Assembly: GCF_014205215.1 (NCBI RefSeq) | Contig: NZ_JACHNC010000001.1 | Span: 6,196,501-6,260,500, forward strand | DNA from: Actinoplanes lobatus | GTDB lineage: Bacteria; Actinomycetota; Actinomycetes; Mycobacteriales; Micromonosporaceae | DNA: 64,000 nt | Direction: 5' to 3' | In this document: piece by piece, positions 41,239 through 51,265 of the stretch | Layout: every line of letters starts with the position of its first letter | Position numbering within the stretch: the stretch's first letter is position 1 | Position numbers and translations under genes: made by a program | Notes under the pieces: generated by a model | Databases searched by the model: none | Told to the model about the DNA's origin: nothing | What the model saw: the letters and a program-made list of their open reading frames with translations, nothing else

Positions 41239-42371
41239 CCAGGGACATCGAGGAACTCATCCGGGCCGCGCAGGAACTGCGCGCCGACCAGGCCCCACCG
41301 GCCGAGCGGGTCCGCGCGGCCTTGCCGCGGCGCACGGCCCAGGTCAAGAAGCAGCGACGGTACGGGCTGGGCGGCGCGATCGTGGCCGCGGCCGCCGTCA
41401 CCGCCGCCATCGCCGTGCCCTCGCTCGCCGTGCGCGACGACACCGGGGCCGCCGCGACCGTGCAGCCGGCCGCGCCGAGCACCGCGCCCGCCACCGCGTC
41501 GGCCTCCCCGGGGGTGCCCGCGCAGGAACCCGTGGCCACCGAGGTGGATCTCGGCTTCAAGCCCACCTGGGTGCCGCCGGGATTCGCCGAGCACATCCGG
41601 ACGGCCAGCGCCGCCGACCCCGGCAACGGCTTCGGCCCGGTGCTGCGCCGGGTCTGGAAGAAGAACGTCGGCATCGGCGACCCGTGGACCGGCGCCGAGC
41701 TGTCGCTGTCCGTCTTCTCCGGGATGACCGGCGCCGACGTCGACCGCAGTGGTCAGCCGATCGACGTCAACGGGGCCCAGGGCTACTACTCGCCCGCACA
41801 GAACGACCGCAAGTCCTCGGTGATCTGGCACCCGGCCCAGAACACCGTCTTGATGCTGACCGCCAGCAAGCTGGACATCAGCAAGAACGATCTGCTGAGG
41901 ATGGCCCGCTCGGTGCGGCCGGACACCGGGGTCACCGGCGTCCCGGCCCGCCTGAACTGGCTGCCCGACGGGTGGATCACCACCGGCACGACCGTCAGCG
42001 GACCGTCACCGTCGCAGTGGCGCGCCGAGTTCTCCACGGTCAAGAACCAGCTGGTGACCTACTCGGAGAAGCTGAAGAAGGAGATGAAGGAGGGCGTGGT
42101 GCAGCCGGTCGGGCAGCTGTCCGTCGTGGTCGGCCTCACCACCGACGCGCCGTCCGGTGGCACCGAGCTGACCGTCGGCGGCCGCCCCGCGCGGATCCCG
42201 GTGCGCACCGACGAGGCCGGTAGGGACCTGCTCTACCTGGTCGTGGATCTCGGCGGGAACCGTCTGCTCACCCTCGTCGGCAACGGCGCCGGGCTCACCG
42301 TCGATGACCTTCGGCGGATCGCGGAGCAGACCCTGGTCGAGCCGGCCGGCCTCGAATGGCTGGGCAGGTAG
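41235..42371 (+). CDS. Membrane-anchored protein encoded with the SigE-type sigma factor
   Basis: The 378-residue protein starts at GTG 41235. It has a cytoplasmic N-terminus of about 45 residues (DIEELIRAAQELRADQAPPAERVRAALPRR), one membrane helix (YGLGGAIVAAAAVTAAIAVPSLAV), an Ala/Pro/Thr linker and a large extracytoplasmic domain (FKPTWVPPGFAEHIRTAS, ARLNWLPDGWITTGTTVSG). It has the topology of an anti-sigma factor with a sensor domain, and its coupling to the sigma gene supports that. No HxxxCxxC zinc motif is seen, so binding to the sigma factor would be by the short N-terminal helices. Function is inferred from context. Confidence 0.75.
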   Translation: MTRDIEELIRAAQELRADQAPPAERVRAALPRRTAQVKKQRRYGLGGAIVAAAAVTAAIAVPSLAVRDDTGAAATVQPAAPSTAPATASASPGVPAQEPVATEVDLGFKPTWVPPGFAEHIRTASAADPGNGFGPVLRRVWKKNVGIGDPWTGAELSLSVFSGMTGADVDRSGQPIDVNGAQGYYSPAQNDRKSSVIWHPAQNTVLMLTASKLDISKNDLLRMARSVRPDTGVTGVPARLNWLPDGWITTGTTVSGPSPSQWRAEFSTVKNQLVTYSEKLKKEMKEGVVQPVGQLSVVVGLTTDAPSGGTELTVGGRPARIPVRTDEAGRDLLYLVVDLGGNRLLTLVGNGAGLTVDDLRRIAEQTLVEPAGLEWLGR

Positions 42372-42383
42372 CACGATCGCACG

Positions 42384-42416
42384 GCGGCGGGTCTCGCCAC
42401 GGGGGAGGCCCGCCGC
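42384..42416. terminator. Possible terminator after the SigE-associated gene
   Basis: GCGGCGGG and CCCGCCGC form an 8-bp stem with a 17-base loop, 13 bases past the stop at 42371. It is moderately stable. Confidence 0.4.
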
Positions 42417-42460
42417 GACGGTATCGACAGGAACCGACCGGTGTTGCTGGTGAGGCGAAC

Positions 42461-42475
42461 GGGCCCTTCGGGGCC
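42461..42475. promoter_or_regulatory. Inverted repeat upstream of adhE
   Basis: GGCCC-TTCG-GGGCC (42462-42475), preceded by one more G, forms a 5-bp palindrome about 110 bases before the adhE start. It shares GGGCCYTTCG with the site before the Acg-type gene at 3.26 kb. It may be a redox or hypoxia regulator box or simply a small hairpin. Confidence 0.25.
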
Positions 42476-42587
42476 GACGGAATCCGTCGTTTCCCAGGTC
42501 AGGCCACGTGGGCGGGTCCATCCTCGGAAGGTGAGCCTGCTGGCGGCGGCCCGGCAGGCCTCCCGTCACCGACCGAGGGATCCGATC

Positions 42588-45212
42588 ATGACCAACACCG
42601 AGCAGAGCGCCCCCTCCGACGTTTCGATCATGGTGGACGCGCTGGTCACCGCCGGGCTGAAGGCACTTACCGACTACGAGGGTTACGACCAGGAGCGGAT
42701 CGATCACATCGTCAAGAAGGCGTCGGTAGCCGCCCTCGACAAGCACGGCGCGCTCGCGAGTTTCGCCGTCGAGGAGACCGGGCGCGGCGTCTTCGAGGAC
42801 AAGGCGGTCAAGAACATCTTCGCCTGTGAGCACGTCACCAACAGCATGGCGAAGGTACGTACGGTGGGCGTGATCAGTGAGGACGACATCACCGGCCTGA
42901 TCGAGATCGCCGACCCGGTGGGGGTGGTCGCCGGTATCACCCCGGTCACCAACCCGACGTCGACGGCGATCTTCAAGGCCCTGCTGGCGATCAAGACCCG
43001 CAACCCGATCGTGTTCGCGTTCCACCCGGCGGCCCAGCGGTGCAGCGTCGAGGCCGCGCGGATCGTGCGGGACGCGGCTGTGGCCGCGGGCGCGCCGGAG
43101 AACTGCATCCAGTGGATCGACCGCCCGTCGGTGGAGGCGACGACCGCGCTCATGCACCACCCGGGAATCGCCACGATCCTGGCGACCGGTGGCAACAACA
43201 TGGTGCGGGCGGCGTACTCGACCGGCAAACCCGCCCTGGGCGTCGGCGCCGGCAACGTGCCGGCCTGGATCGAGTCGTCGGCGAAGCTGAAGCGGGCGGT
43301 CAACGACATCGTGCTGTCGAAGTCGTTCGACAACGGCATGATCTGCGCCTCCGAGCAGGCCGCCATCGTCGACGACGAGATCTACGACGCCGCGCTCGAC
43401 GAGTTCCGGGCCCTGCGCGCCCATCTGGCCACGCCGGACGAGAAGCGGATGCTGGAGGAGTTCATCTTCGGCGTGACCGCCTACGGAACGGCGTGCAGCG
43501 GCGCCCGCCTGAACGCGGACGTGGTGGGCAAGTCGCCGGCGTGGATCGCCGAGAAGGCCGGTTTCAGCGTGCCGCCGAAGACGTCGATCATTCTCACCGA
43601 GGTCGGCGAGGTGGGCCCGAACGAGCCGCTGACCAGGGAGAAGCTGTGCCCGGTGCTGGCCCTGATCCGGGTCGGCTCCCGGGAGGAGGGGCTGCGGGCG
43701 GCCACCGAGATGGTGGAGTTCCACGGTCTCGGGCACAGCGCCGCCATCCACACCGAGGACCGGGATCTGGTCGTGGAGTTCGGCAAGCGGGTCAAAGCGG
43801 TGCGGGTGATCTGGAATTCGCCGTCGTCGCAGGGCGGCATCGGCGACATGTACAACGCGTTCGTGCCGTCGCTGACGCTGGGCTGCGGCAGTTACGGCAG
43901 CAACTCGGTGTCGAACAACGTGTCGGCGGTCAACCTGATCAACATCAAGCGGATCGGGCGCCGCAACAACAACATGCAGTGGTTCAAGGTGCCGTCGAAG
44001 ATCTACTTCGAGCCGTACGCGATCCGCTATCTCGCCGACATGCCGGACGTGCACCGGGTGACCGTGGTGACCGACGCGACGATGACCCGGCTGGGCTTCG
44101 TCGACCGGATCAGCCGGGTGCTCCAGCGGCGGCCCAACCAGGTGGTTCTCCAGATCATCGACGACGTGGAGCCGGAGCCCCGGATGACCACCGTCGACCG
44201 CGGCGCCGAGTTGATGCGCTCGTTCCGGCCGGACACGATCATCGCGCTCGGCGGCGGTTCGGCCATGGACGCGGCGAAGGTGATGTGGCTGAAGTACGAG
44301 CACCCGGAGATCAATTTCTCGGACATGCGGGAGAAGTTCTTCGACATCCGCAAGCGGGCGTTCCGGTTCCCGACGCTGGGCGAGAAGGCCCGCCTGGTGT
44401 GCGTGCCGACCACCTCGGGAACAGGGGCGGAGGTCACCCCGTTCGCGGTCATCACCGACCACCGCACCGGCAAGAAGTACCCGCTGGCCGACTACGCGCT
44501 CACCCCGACGGTCGCGATCGTGGATTCGGCACTGACGGCCAGCATGCCGCGGGCGATCGCCGCCGACAGCGGCTTCGACGCGCTCACCCACGCGATCGAG
44601 GCGTACGTGTCGGTGTACGCCAACGACTTCACCGACGGTCTCGCCCTGCACGCCATCCGCCTGATCTTCGCCAACATCGAGAAGTCGGTGATGCACGGCG
44701 ACCCGGACGCCCGCGAGCGGATGCACAACGCGGCCACGGTCGCCGGCATGGCGTTCGGCAGCGCGTTCCTCGGGATCGTGCACGCCATGTCGCACACGCT
44801 GGGCGGCACCTTCCACATCGCGCACGGGCGTACCAATGCGGTGTTGTTGCCGCACGTGATCCGGTACAACGGCAGCGCCCCGTCGAAGTTGTCCGGCTGG
44901 CCGAAGTACGAGAGCTTCCGGGCGCCGCAGCGGCTCACCGAGATCGCCGAGATGCTCGGGCTGTCGTCCGGCAAGGAGAATCCCGATGCGGCGGTGGAGG
45001 CGCTGGCCTCCGCGGTGGAGCGGCTGCGGACGACGGTCGGTATCGAACCGTCGTTCGCCCGGCTCGGCGTCGACGAGCAGGCGTTCCTGGCGGCGCTGCC
45101 CCAGCAGGCGCTCAACGCGTACGAGGACCAGTGCGCCCCGGCCAATCCCCGGATGCCGATGCTCGACGACATGCAGGAACTGATGCGGGCCGCCTACTAC
45201 CAGCAGGACTGA
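42588..45212 (+). CDS. adhE: Bifunctional acetaldehyde-CoA / alcohol dehydrogenase
   Basis: This 874-residue enzyme, the usual AdhE length, reduces acetyl-CoA to acetaldehyde and on to ethanol, regenerating NAD+ in fermentation. The N-terminal aldehyde dehydrogenase half shows [11 protein letters not shown] and catalytic Cys253 in [14 protein letters not shown]. The C-terminal iron alcohol dehydrogenase half shows [33 protein letters not shown], and iron ligands in [12 protein letters not shown] and [16 protein letters not shown]. The start is ATG 42588, preceded by GAGGGA; upstream frame extensions have no support. It is the first gene of the adhE-pflB-pflA set. Confidence 0.96.
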   Translation: MTNTEQSAPSDVSIMVDALVTAGLKALTDYEGYDQERIDHIVKKASVAALDKHGALASFAVEETGRGVFEDKAVKNIFACEHVTNSMAKVRTVGVISEDDITGLIEIADPVGVVAGITPVTNPTSTAIFKALLAIKTRNPIVFAFHPAAQRCSVEAARIVRDAAVAAGAPENCIQWIDRPSVEATTALMHHPGIATILATGGNNMVRAAYSTGKPALGVGAGNVPAWIESSAKLKRAVNDIVLSKSFDNGMICASEQAAIVDDEIYDAALDEFRALRAHLATPDEKRMLEEFIFGVTAYGTACSGARLNADVVGKSPAWIAEKAGFSVPPKTSIILTEVGEVGPNEPLTREKLCPVLALIRVGSREEGLRAATEMVEFHGLGHSAAIHTEDRDLVVEFGKRVKAVRVIWNSPSSQGGIGDMYNAFVPSLTLGCGSYGSNSVSNNVSAVNLINIKRIGRRNNNMQWFKVPSKIYFEPYAIRYLADMPDVHRVTVVTDATMTRLGFVDRISRVLQRRPNQVVLQIIDDVEPEPRMTTVDRGAELMRSFRPDTIIALGGGSAMDAAKVMWLKYEHPEINFSDMREKFFDIRKRAFRFPTLGEKARLVCVPTTSGTGAEVTPFAVITDHRTGKKYPLADYALTPTVAIVDSALTASMPRAIAADSGFDALTHAIEAYVSVYANDFTDGLALHAIRLIFANIEKSVMHGDPDARERMHNAATVAGMAFGSAFLGIVHAMSHTLGGTFHIAHGRTNAVLLPHVIRYNGSAPSKLSGWPKYESFRAPQRLTEIAEMLGLSSGKENPDAAVEALASAVERLRTTVGIEPSFARLGVDEQAFLAALPQQALNAYEDQCAPANPRMPMLDDMQELMRAAYYQQD

Positions 45213-45224
45213 GGCGCTCAGGGC

Positions 45225-45265
45225 GGTGCGGTCCCCGCCGAACTTTTCTTGATGAGGACCGCACC
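45225..45265 (+). other. Intercistronic hairpin between adhE and pflB
   Basis: GGTGCGGTCC (45225-45234) pairs perfectly with GGACCGCACC (45256-45265) around a 21-base, T-rich loop (CCGCCGAACTTTTCTTGATGA region). It may process or attenuate the operon transcript, setting the ratio of the two enzymes. Confidence 0.55.
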
Positions 45266-45283
45266 GAGACGGGAGGAACCGAG

Positions 45284-47530
45284 ATGAGCACAACCGTGAC
45301 CGCCCTCGACGCGTGGCGGGGCTTCGCCGGTGACACCTGGCGCACCCATGTCGCCGTGCGTGACTTCATTCAGGCCAACTACGAGCCGTACACCGGTGAC
45401 TCCTCGTTCCTGGCCGGCGCGACCGACCGTACCCGTGGCATCTGGCAGCGGCTGACCGCGATGTTCCCGGCCGAGCGCGAGCGGGGGATCTACGACGTCG
45501 ACGCGGTCACCCCGTCGACGATCACCAGCCACAAGCCGGGCTACATCGACGAGGCCAACGAGCTGATCGTCGGGTTGCAGACCGACGCCCCGCTGCGCCG
45601 CGCGATCATTCCGAACGGTGGCTGGCGGATGGTCGAGGGCGGCCTCAAGGCGTACGGGTACGCGCCCGACCCGCGGGTGGCGGAGATCTTCACCAAGTAC
45701 CGCAAGACCCACAACGCCGGTGTGTTCGACGCCTACACCCCGAACATCCTGGCGGCCCGCCGCTCGCACATCATCACCGGACTGCCCGACGCGTACGGCC
45801 GTGGCCGGATCATCGGTGACTACCGGCGGGTCGCCCTCTACGGCGTGGACGCGCTGATCGCCGCGAAGCAGGCCGACAAGGACGCGTGCGCCATCGGGGC
45901 GATGACCGAGGAGACGATCCGCCGGCGGGAGGAGTTGTCCGAGCAGATCCGTGCCCTCGCCGAGCTGAAGGAGATGGCCGCCGGCTACGGCTACGACATC
46001 TCCGGCCCGGCCACCACCGGCCGGGAGGCGGTCCAGTGGCTGTACTTCGCCTACCTGGCCGCGGTGAAGGAGCAGAACGGCGCGGCCATGTCGCTCGGCC
46101 GGACCGCCACGTTCATCGACATCTACCTGGAGCGTGACATCGCCGAGGGCGTCCTCACCGAGGAGCAGGCCCAGGAGCTGGTCGACGACTTCGTCATCAA
46201 GCTGCGCATCGTGCGGTTCCTGCGCACCCCCGAGTACGACGAACTGTTCTCCGGCGACCCCACCTGGGTGACCGAGTCGATCGGCGGGATCGGCACCGAC
46301 GGGCGGCCGCTGGTGACCCGGACCAGCTTCCGCTACCTCCAGACGCTCTACAACCTGGGCCCGGCGCCCGAGCCGAACCTGACCGTGTTCTGGTCACCGA
46401 AGCTGCCGCAGGGTTTCAAGGACTTCTCCACGCAGGTCTCCATCGACACCAGTGCCATCCAGTACGAGAACGACGAGCTGATGCGACCACAGTTCGGCGA
46501 CGACACCGCGATCGCCTGCTGCGTGTCGGCGATGGCGGTCGGCAAGCAGATGCAGTTCTTCGGCGCCCGCGTCAATCTGGCCAAGACCCTGCTGTACGCG
46601 ATCAACGGCGGCCGCGACGAGATCTCCGGCGCCCAGGTCGGCCCACAGCTGCCGCCACTGGACGGTGACGTGCTCGACTACGGGCAGGTGGCCGAGCGGT
46701 TCGACGTGATGATGGAGTGGCTGGCCGGCACCTACGTCAACGCGCTCAACATCATCCACTACATGCACGACCGGTACGCGTACGAGCGCATCGAGATGGC
46801 CCTGCACGACACCGACGTCCTGCGCACCCTGGCGTGCGGGATCGCCGGCCTGTCGGTGGCCGCCGACTCGCTGTCGGCGATCAAGCACGCGACCGTCCGG
46901 CCGGTCCGCGACGAGCGTGGCCTGATCGTGGACTACGCCGTCGAGGGCGAGTTCCCGACGTACGGCAACAACGACGACCGGGCCGACCTGATCGCCGCCG
47001 GCCTGGTCGAGACGTTCATGGCGAAGATCCGCAAGCACCCGACGTACCGCGGGGCGGTGCACACCCAGTCGGTGCTGACGATCACCTCGAACGTCGTCTA
47101 CGGCAAGCACACCGGCAACACCCCCGACGGGCGGCGGGCCGGGCAGCCGTTCGCCCCCGGCGCGAACCCGATGAACAGCCGGGACTCGCACGGCATGGTC
47201 GCGGCCGCGCTGTCGGTGGCGAAGCTGCCGTACGGGGACGCCCTGGACGGCATCTCGCTGACCACGACAGTCACCCCGAACGGCCTCGGCAACAGCCGCG
47301 AGGAGCGGGTCCGCAACCTGGTCGGCGTGCTGGACGGCTACTCGACGGTCGACGGTTTCCACATGAACGTCAACGTGCTGAACCGGGACACCCTGGAGGA
47401 CGCCATGGCGCATCCGGAGAACTACCCGCAGCTGACCATCCGGGTCTCCGGGTACGCGGTCAACTTCGTGCGGCTCACCGAGGAGCAGCAGCGCGACGTC
47501 ATCTCCCGCACCTTCCACGGCGCGCTGTGA
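45284..47530 (+). CDS. pflB: Pyruvate formate-lyase (formate acetyltransferase)
   Basis: This 748-residue glycyl-radical enzyme splits pyruvate and CoA into acetyl-CoA and formate without oxygen. The catalytic pair Cys412-Cys413 ([14 protein letters not shown]) and the radical glycine Gly723 in the C-terminal [13 protein letters not shown] are present. Substrate-loop segments such as [37 protein letters not shown] match PflB rather than a diol dehydratase or choline lyase. GGGAGGAA precedes the ATG. It overlaps pflA (GTGA at 47527). In an otherwise aerobic type of organism this implies survival metabolism under oxygen limitation. Confidence 0.96.
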   Translation: MSTTVTALDAWRGFAGDTWRTHVAVRDFIQANYEPYTGDSSFLAGATDRTRGIWQRLTAMFPAERERGIYDVDAVTPSTITSHKPGYIDEANELIVGLQTDAPLRRAIIPNGGWRMVEGGLKAYGYAPDPRVAEIFTKYRKTHNAGVFDAYTPNILAARRSHIITGLPDAYGRGRIIGDYRRVALYGVDALIAAKQADKDACAIGAMTEETIRRREELSEQIRALAELKEMAAGYGYDISGPATTGREAVQWLYFAYLAAVKEQNGAAMSLGRTATFIDIYLERDIAEGVLTEEQAQELVDDFVIKLRIVRFLRTPEYDELFSGDPTWVTESIGGIGTDGRPLVTRTSFRYLQTLYNLGPAPEPNLTVFWSPKLPQGFKDFSTQVSIDTSAIQYENDELMRPQFGDDTAIACCVSAMAVGKQMQFFGARVNLAKTLLYAINGGRDEISGAQVGPQLPPLDGDVLDYGQVAERFDVMMEWLAGTYVNALNIIHYMHDRYAYERIEMALHDTDVLRTLACGIAGLSVAADSLSAIKHATVRPVRDERGLIVDYAVEGEFPTYGNNDDRADLIAAGLVETFMAKIRKHPTYRGAVHTQSVLTITSNVVYGKHTGNTPDGRRAGQPFAPGANPMNSRDSHGMVAAALSVAKLPYGDALDGISLTTTVTPNGLGNSREERVRNLVGVLDGYSTVDGFHMNVNVLNRDTLEDAMAHPENYPQLTIRVSGYAVNFVRLTEEQQRDVISRTFHGAL

Positions 47531-48348
47531 CCGGAAAGGTCGTCATCCAGCGCCCTGACCTGGGCATCACCCCGGTCGGGGAACACCCGGACGGGGAGCC
47601 GGTCGCGTCGGTGCACTCGTGGGACGTCGTCACCGCGGCGGACGGCCCGGGCACCCGGTTCGTCACGTTCTTCGCCGGCTGCCATCTGCGCTGCCTGTAC
47701 TGCCACAACCCGGACACCTGGGAGGGCCGTAACGGTCAGCAGGTCACGCTCAGCGACCTGGTCGCCAAGATGCTGTCGTTCCGGGGGTTCATCCAGGCGG
47801 CCGGCGGCGGGGTGACGGTGTCCGGCGGGGAGCCGCTGCTGCAGAACCGGTTCATCGAGGCGTACCTGCGCCGCTGCAAGGAAGAGGGGATGCACACGGC
47901 GCTGGACACCGCCGGGTTCCTCGGCGCCCGCGCCACCGACCAGCTGCTCGACGACACCGACCTGGTGCTGCTGGACGTCAAGTCCAGCGACCCGAACACG
48001 TACCGGAAGCTCACCGGCGTCGCCCTGCACCCGACCATCGTCTTCGGCGACCGGCTGGCCGCCCGCGGCAACCGCGCCCGGATCCGGTTCGTGCTGGTGC
48101 CGGGGCTGACCGACGACCCGGCCAACATCGACGGCGTCGCCGAATACGCCGCCCGCTGGGGCTCGGTGGACGACGGCGGCATCATCGAGCAGGTCGACAT
48201 CCTCAGCTACCACCGGCTCGGCGTCGCCAAGTACCACGAGCTGGGGTTGCGCTACCCGCTGCCGGACACCGTCCCGCCAACCGCGGAGCAGCTGGCCGCG
48301 GCGGCCGAACACTTCACCCGTCGCGGGCTGTGGGTGACCACCGCCTGA
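47527..48348 (+). CDS. pflA: Pyruvate formate-lyase activating enzyme (radical SAM)
   Basis: This 273-residue radical-SAM protein has the CxxxCxxC cluster as Cys52, Cys56, Cys59 in [15 protein letters not shown], the GGEPLLQ SAM-binding segment ([16 protein letters not shown]) and [16 protein letters not shown]. It generates the glycyl radical on PflB. The start is GTG 47527, overlapping the pflB stop. The N-terminal ~30 residues ([22 protein letters not shown]) are slightly longer than in enterobacterial PflA. A strong bidirectional terminator follows. Confidence 0.95.
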   Translation: MTGKVVIQRPDLGITPVGEHPDGEPVASVHSWDVVTAADGPGTRFVTFFAGCHLRCLYCHNPDTWEGRNGQQVTLSDLVAKMLSFRGFIQAAGGGVTVSGGEPLLQNRFIEAYLRRCKEEGMHTALDTAGFLGARATDQLLDDTDLVLLDVKSSDPNTYRKLTGVALHPTIVFGDRLAARGNRARIRFVLVPGLTDDPANIDGVAEYAARWGSVDDGGIIEQVDILSYHRLGVAKYHELGLRYPLPDTVPPTAEQLAAAAEHFTRRGLWVTTA

Positions 48349-48354
48349 GCGGAC

Positions 48355-48386
48355 CGTCCCGGCCGGACGGCAACCCGGCCGGGACG
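48355..48386. terminator. Bidirectional terminator after pflA
   Basis: CGTCCCGGCCGG and CCGGCCGGGACG form a perfect 12-bp stem with an 8-base loop, seven bases past the pflA stop and nine bases before the stop of the convergent metallopeptidase gene. Confidence 0.85.
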
Positions 48387-48394
48387 TCGCGGTC

Positions 48395-49222
48395 TCAGTA
48401 GCCGTAGCGGCTCTTCAGGTGCCGCCACCAGTCACGCAGCATCCACGCGTCGAACTCGGTGATCGAGGTGGAGCTGCCGGCGCGCATGATGAAGTTGCTG
48501 ACGCCGGTCGGGGTCCAGTCGTAGAAGTCGTCCAGACCCCAGGTATGGCCGATCTCGTGCAGCAGGATGTGCATGTTCGCCGTGTTGATGTTGTTCATGA
48601 AGTACTCGCGGCCCATCCGCTGGCCCCAGTCGCCGCCCGCGCCGCCGCCGAAGCCGTCGGTCAGCCACAGCGACTGGTCGTAGTGGCGGGCGTAGCCGCC
48701 GGGACAGTTCGGGTAACTGCCGTTCTGGTTGAAGAACCGCCCGCACGGCACCGAGCACTGCGGGGCGTTCTCACGGATGTCGTTGACGTAGATGTCCACG
48801 CTCGTGTCGGTCCACTGCAGTTGCGAGCGGTTGCGCACCGCCCAGCCGACGACGCGGACCGGCACGTCACCGTACGGCCAGGCGTTGTGCCCGACCAGTT
48901 CGTCCATCCACTTCTTGTGCTGCCGGGCGAGCGCGGCGTGGATCTGGTCGCGCTGGGCGGCGGTGACGGTCGCCGTGGAGTCCCAGCGCACGCAGTAGTT
49001 GATGTAGCCACGGTTGGCCATGATCTGGTCCCAGCCGTAGTTGCGGAACCCGTACAGATTGCCGTTGTTGTAGGTCTGCTCCTGGTGCTGCCAGACCTGG
49101 GCCAGCGGCGTGACCAGGTTGGCGGGCGGGCTCCAGGTCGCGGGAGCGGCTTGCGCCGCCGTGGGTACGAGGATGATCGCCAACAGTGCGGCGACCAGGG
49201 TGACCAGGCGTTTCGTTCGCAC
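48395..49222 (-). CDS. Secreted metzincin-type metalloprotease
   Basis: The 275-residue exported protein has a signal peptide (LVTLVAALLAIILVPTAAQA). The zinc site LLHEIGHTWGLDDFYDW fits HExxHxxGxxD (His222, Glu223, His226, Asp232), with the Met-turn in NFIMRAGS (Met246). This aspartate-ligand variant occurs in snapalysin-type metzincins. Cysteines in NAPQCSVPCGRFF and PNCPGG suggest disulfides. The family as a whole is unfamiliar, and the N-terminal part (WQHQEQTYNNGNLYGFRNYGWDQIM) has no catalytic motif. It is convergent with pflA. A perfect LacI-type palindrome lies 128 bases upstream, shared with the divergent MFS gene. Confidence 0.82.
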   Translation of the reverse strand: MRTKRLVTLVAALLAIILVPTAAQAAPATWSPPANLVTPLAQVWQHQEQTYNNGNLYGFRNYGWDQIMANRGYINYCVRWDSTATVTAAQRDQIHAALARQHKKWMDELVGHNAWPYGDVPVRVVGWAVRNRSQLQWTDTSVDIYVNDIRENAPQCSVPCGRFFNQNGSYPNCPGGYARHYDQSLWLTDGFGGGAGGDWGQRMGREYFMNNINTANMHILLHEIGHTWGLDDFYDWTPTGVSNFIMRAGSSTSITEFDAWMLRDWWRHLKSRYGY

Positions 49223-49350
49223 GGAACCTCCACGGAAGTAGTGCTGCGAGGATGGATTTCGCCCGGTCGGCTCCGTGCATGGGACATCACCGGACGGACC
49301 ACACGCATCAGCCCCAATCGATGCGTATCGCCTGCGGAAAGGCTGCCTTA

Positions 49351-49364
49351 CGAAAACGTTTTCG
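49351..49364. promoter_or_regulatory. LacI-type palindrome (CGAAAACGTTTTCG)
   Basis: A perfect 14-bp palindrome in the divergent gap between the metallopeptidase (start 49222) and the MFS exporter (start 49442). The AACGTT core is typical of LacI-family operators, different from the CebR type. A half-match recurs at 56576-56585. Confidence 0.6.
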
Positions 49365-49441
49365 GCAAGACGTGCGCGTGATCGGCGTTACTCAATCTCC
49401 CGGATCGGAAGATCCACGCGGCGGCGCGACTTGTCGCAGAT

Positions 49442-50674
49442 GTGCCTGTGACCCTGCCCCGAAGCCGTTTCCGCATCGTTCTCGTGCTCGGCCTCCTCTC
49501 CGCGCTCGGGCCGCTGACCATCGACATGTACCTGCCGTCGCTTCCGGCCATCACCGACAACCTGGCCACCACGGCCGCCGCCGTGCAGCTCACCCTCACC
49601 GGCACCCTGTTCGGCCTGGCGTTCGGCCAGCTCCTGATCGGCCCGCTCTCCGACGCGTTCGGCCGCCGCCGCCCACTTCTCGCCGGCACCGCCGTGCACG
49701 TGATCTCCTCCGCGCTCTGCGTCGTCGCCCCCGGCGTGGTCTCCCTCGGGATCCTGCGGGTACTACAGGGCCTGGGCGCCGCCGCCGCGTCGGTGGTGGC
49801 CATGGCGATGGTGCGTGACCTGTTCTCCGACCGTGACGCGGCGCGGATCTTCTCCCGGCTCATGCTGGTCATCGGCGTCGCCCCGGTACTCGCGCCGACC
49901 ATCGGCGGCCTGGTCCTGAACTGGACGTCGTGGCGCGGCGTGTTCGTGGTGCTGGCCTTCGCCGGGGCCGCGATCATGGCGGTTTCCGCGTGGGTGCTGC
50001 CGGAAACGCTGCCGGTCGCCAAGCGCCGCAACGAGGGACTGGTCGGCACGGCCCGCGACTACGGGCGGCTGCTCACCGACCGGGTCTACGTGGGACTGAT
50101 CCTGGTGGCCGGGCTCGCGATGGCGGCGCTGTTCGCCTACGTGAGCGGGTCCTCGTACGTCTTCCAGGACGGCTACGACCTCAACGAGCAGCAGTTCGCG
50201 CTGATCTTCGCCGGCGGCGCGATCGGCCTGATCGGGGCGACCCAGTTCAACGTACGGCTCCTGCTGCGCTGGACACCGCAGCAGATCATGAGCGTCGCGC
50301 TGCTCGCCGGCGTCGGATCCGGCGCGGCGCTGGTGCTGACCGCGGTCACCGGGTTCGGCGGCCTGGCCGGCATTCTCGTGCCCCTCGGCCTGGTTCTCGC
50401 CACGGTCGGCCTGGCCATGCCGAACGCCCCGGCGCTGGCCCTGTCCCGCCACGGCGAGGCGGCCGGCACGGCGGCCGCCCTGCTCGGCGCGGTCCAGTTC
50501 GGCGTAGGTGCGCTGGCCGCGCCGGTGGTCGGTCTGCTCGGCGTCGGCGCGGTCGCGATGGCCGTCGTCGTAGCCGGTGGCATGGTGGCCGCCACCGCGG
50601 TGTTCTTCCTGGTGGTGCGGCCGCACCAGCTCCCGGCCGCCGACCCGGAGCCGGTGGCGGCCCTGGCGCATTAG
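49442..50674 (+). CDS. MFS drug exporter (Bcr/CflA family)
   Basis: The 410-residue protein has 12 hydrophobic helices. It begins FRIVLVLGLLSALGPLTIDMYLPSLPAI, the Bcr/CflA hallmark (D.YLP..P.I), with motif A GQLLIGPLSDAFGRRRPLL between helices 2 and 3, and motif C in VIGVAPVLAPTIGGLV of helix 5, which marks drug/H+ antiporters. The start is GTG 49442 or the next GTG at 49448. It is followed by a long repeat-rich gap. The substrate could be a drug, cysteine or a sugar-like toxin; not determinable. Confidence 0.93.
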   Translation: MPVTLPRSRFRIVLVLGLLSALGPLTIDMYLPSLPAITDNLATTAAAVQLTLTGTLFGLAFGQLLIGPLSDAFGRRRPLLAGTAVHVISSALCVVAPGVVSLGILRVLQGLGAAAASVVAMAMVRDLFSDRDAARIFSRLMLVIGVAPVLAPTIGGLVLNWTSWRGVFVVLAFAGAAIMAVSAWVLPETLPVAKRRNEGLVGTARDYGRLLTDRVYVGLILVAGLAMAALFAYVSGSSYVFQDGYDLNEQQFALIFAGGAIGLIGATQFNVRLLLRWTPQQIMSVALLAGVGSGAALVLTAVTGFGGLAGILVPLGLVLATVGLAMPNAPALALSRHGEAAGTAAALLGAVQFGVGALAAPVVGLLGVGAVAMAVVVAGGMVAATAVFFLVVRPHQLPAADPEPVAALAH

Positions 50675-50759
50675 AGGTCTTGCGGCCGTCCGGGAGTCTT
50701 CCTCGTGGCTGCCCACGGCCGAATCCGCAATCCCTCGTCCAGCGGACGCGTCACCCTGA

Positions 50760-50811
50760 GCGATCTTGGTCGATTTATCACCGTCTCGGGTGACCAATCG
50801 TTCAAGATCGC
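50760..50811. other. Long segmented hairpin, possible small RNA or terminator
   Basis: Stems GCGATCTTG/CAAGATCGC, CGATT/AATCG and TCACC/GGTGA are stacked in order, separated by symmetrical 2-base internal loops, with the 6-base loop GTCTCG. It lies 86 bases past the MFS stop. Confidence 0.5.
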
Positions 50812-50999
50812 AGAGCGTCGGCATGCAAAGCGGGCGAAACGGGCATCTGTTCCCCGCGAAAGCCCCATTTCCACCTAGCGCGCCGAACGGCGTCCCTATT
50901 TGGTGGTTCGCCCGACCGGGCGCTTGACGTCGAACCGCAAACGCCCAAGGAGAAGACTCCCGGATGTATCCGATAACCCAATGTCTTCCAGCGGAAATA

Positions 51000-51075
51000 G
51001 ATCATGGGCGATGGTTGACCGCCGGACAACAACCAGGAATCAAGAAAGGCCCGACAGCCACCATCGCCCAAGATC
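51000..51075. repeat. 18-bp inverted repeat with 40-bp spacer
   Basis: GATCATGGGCGATGGTTG (51000-51017) matches the complement of 51058-51075 at 16 of 18 positions. It could be the remnant ends of a very small mobile element or a structured RNA. Confidence 0.45.
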
Positions 51076-51265
51076 ACCGGTGAGTCGGGGTGACGCCGCA
51101 GCCATCCGAATGCGCGACGCGACATCGCGGCCACCCACAACCGAGAAACAGGCTCCAGAACAGCACGGATGTACCACGCACCCTCACGTACCCAAGATCG
51201 CGGTCACGGTGAGTGAACTCTGGCGGGTTCCTCGTGGCGCGATCGGCATCAAGCGCCACCACGCA

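Noticed and set aside
43040..45283. Plus-strand open frame continuing about 750 codons upstream of pflB across adhE
   Set aside because: It is the out-of-frame shadow of adhE in high-G+C DNA. The true pflB start at 45284 has GGGAGGAA and the expected N-terminus.
42006..45293. 1095-codon minus-strand ORF across adhE
   Set aside because: Antisense shadow with Arg/His/Asp-rich composition, no family motif and no ribosome-binding site; adhE on the other strand is certain.
50802..51140. 112-codon minus-strand ORF in the repeat-rich gap
   Set aside because: No recognisable domain, no ribosome-binding site, and it overlaps inverted repeats; not supported as a gene.
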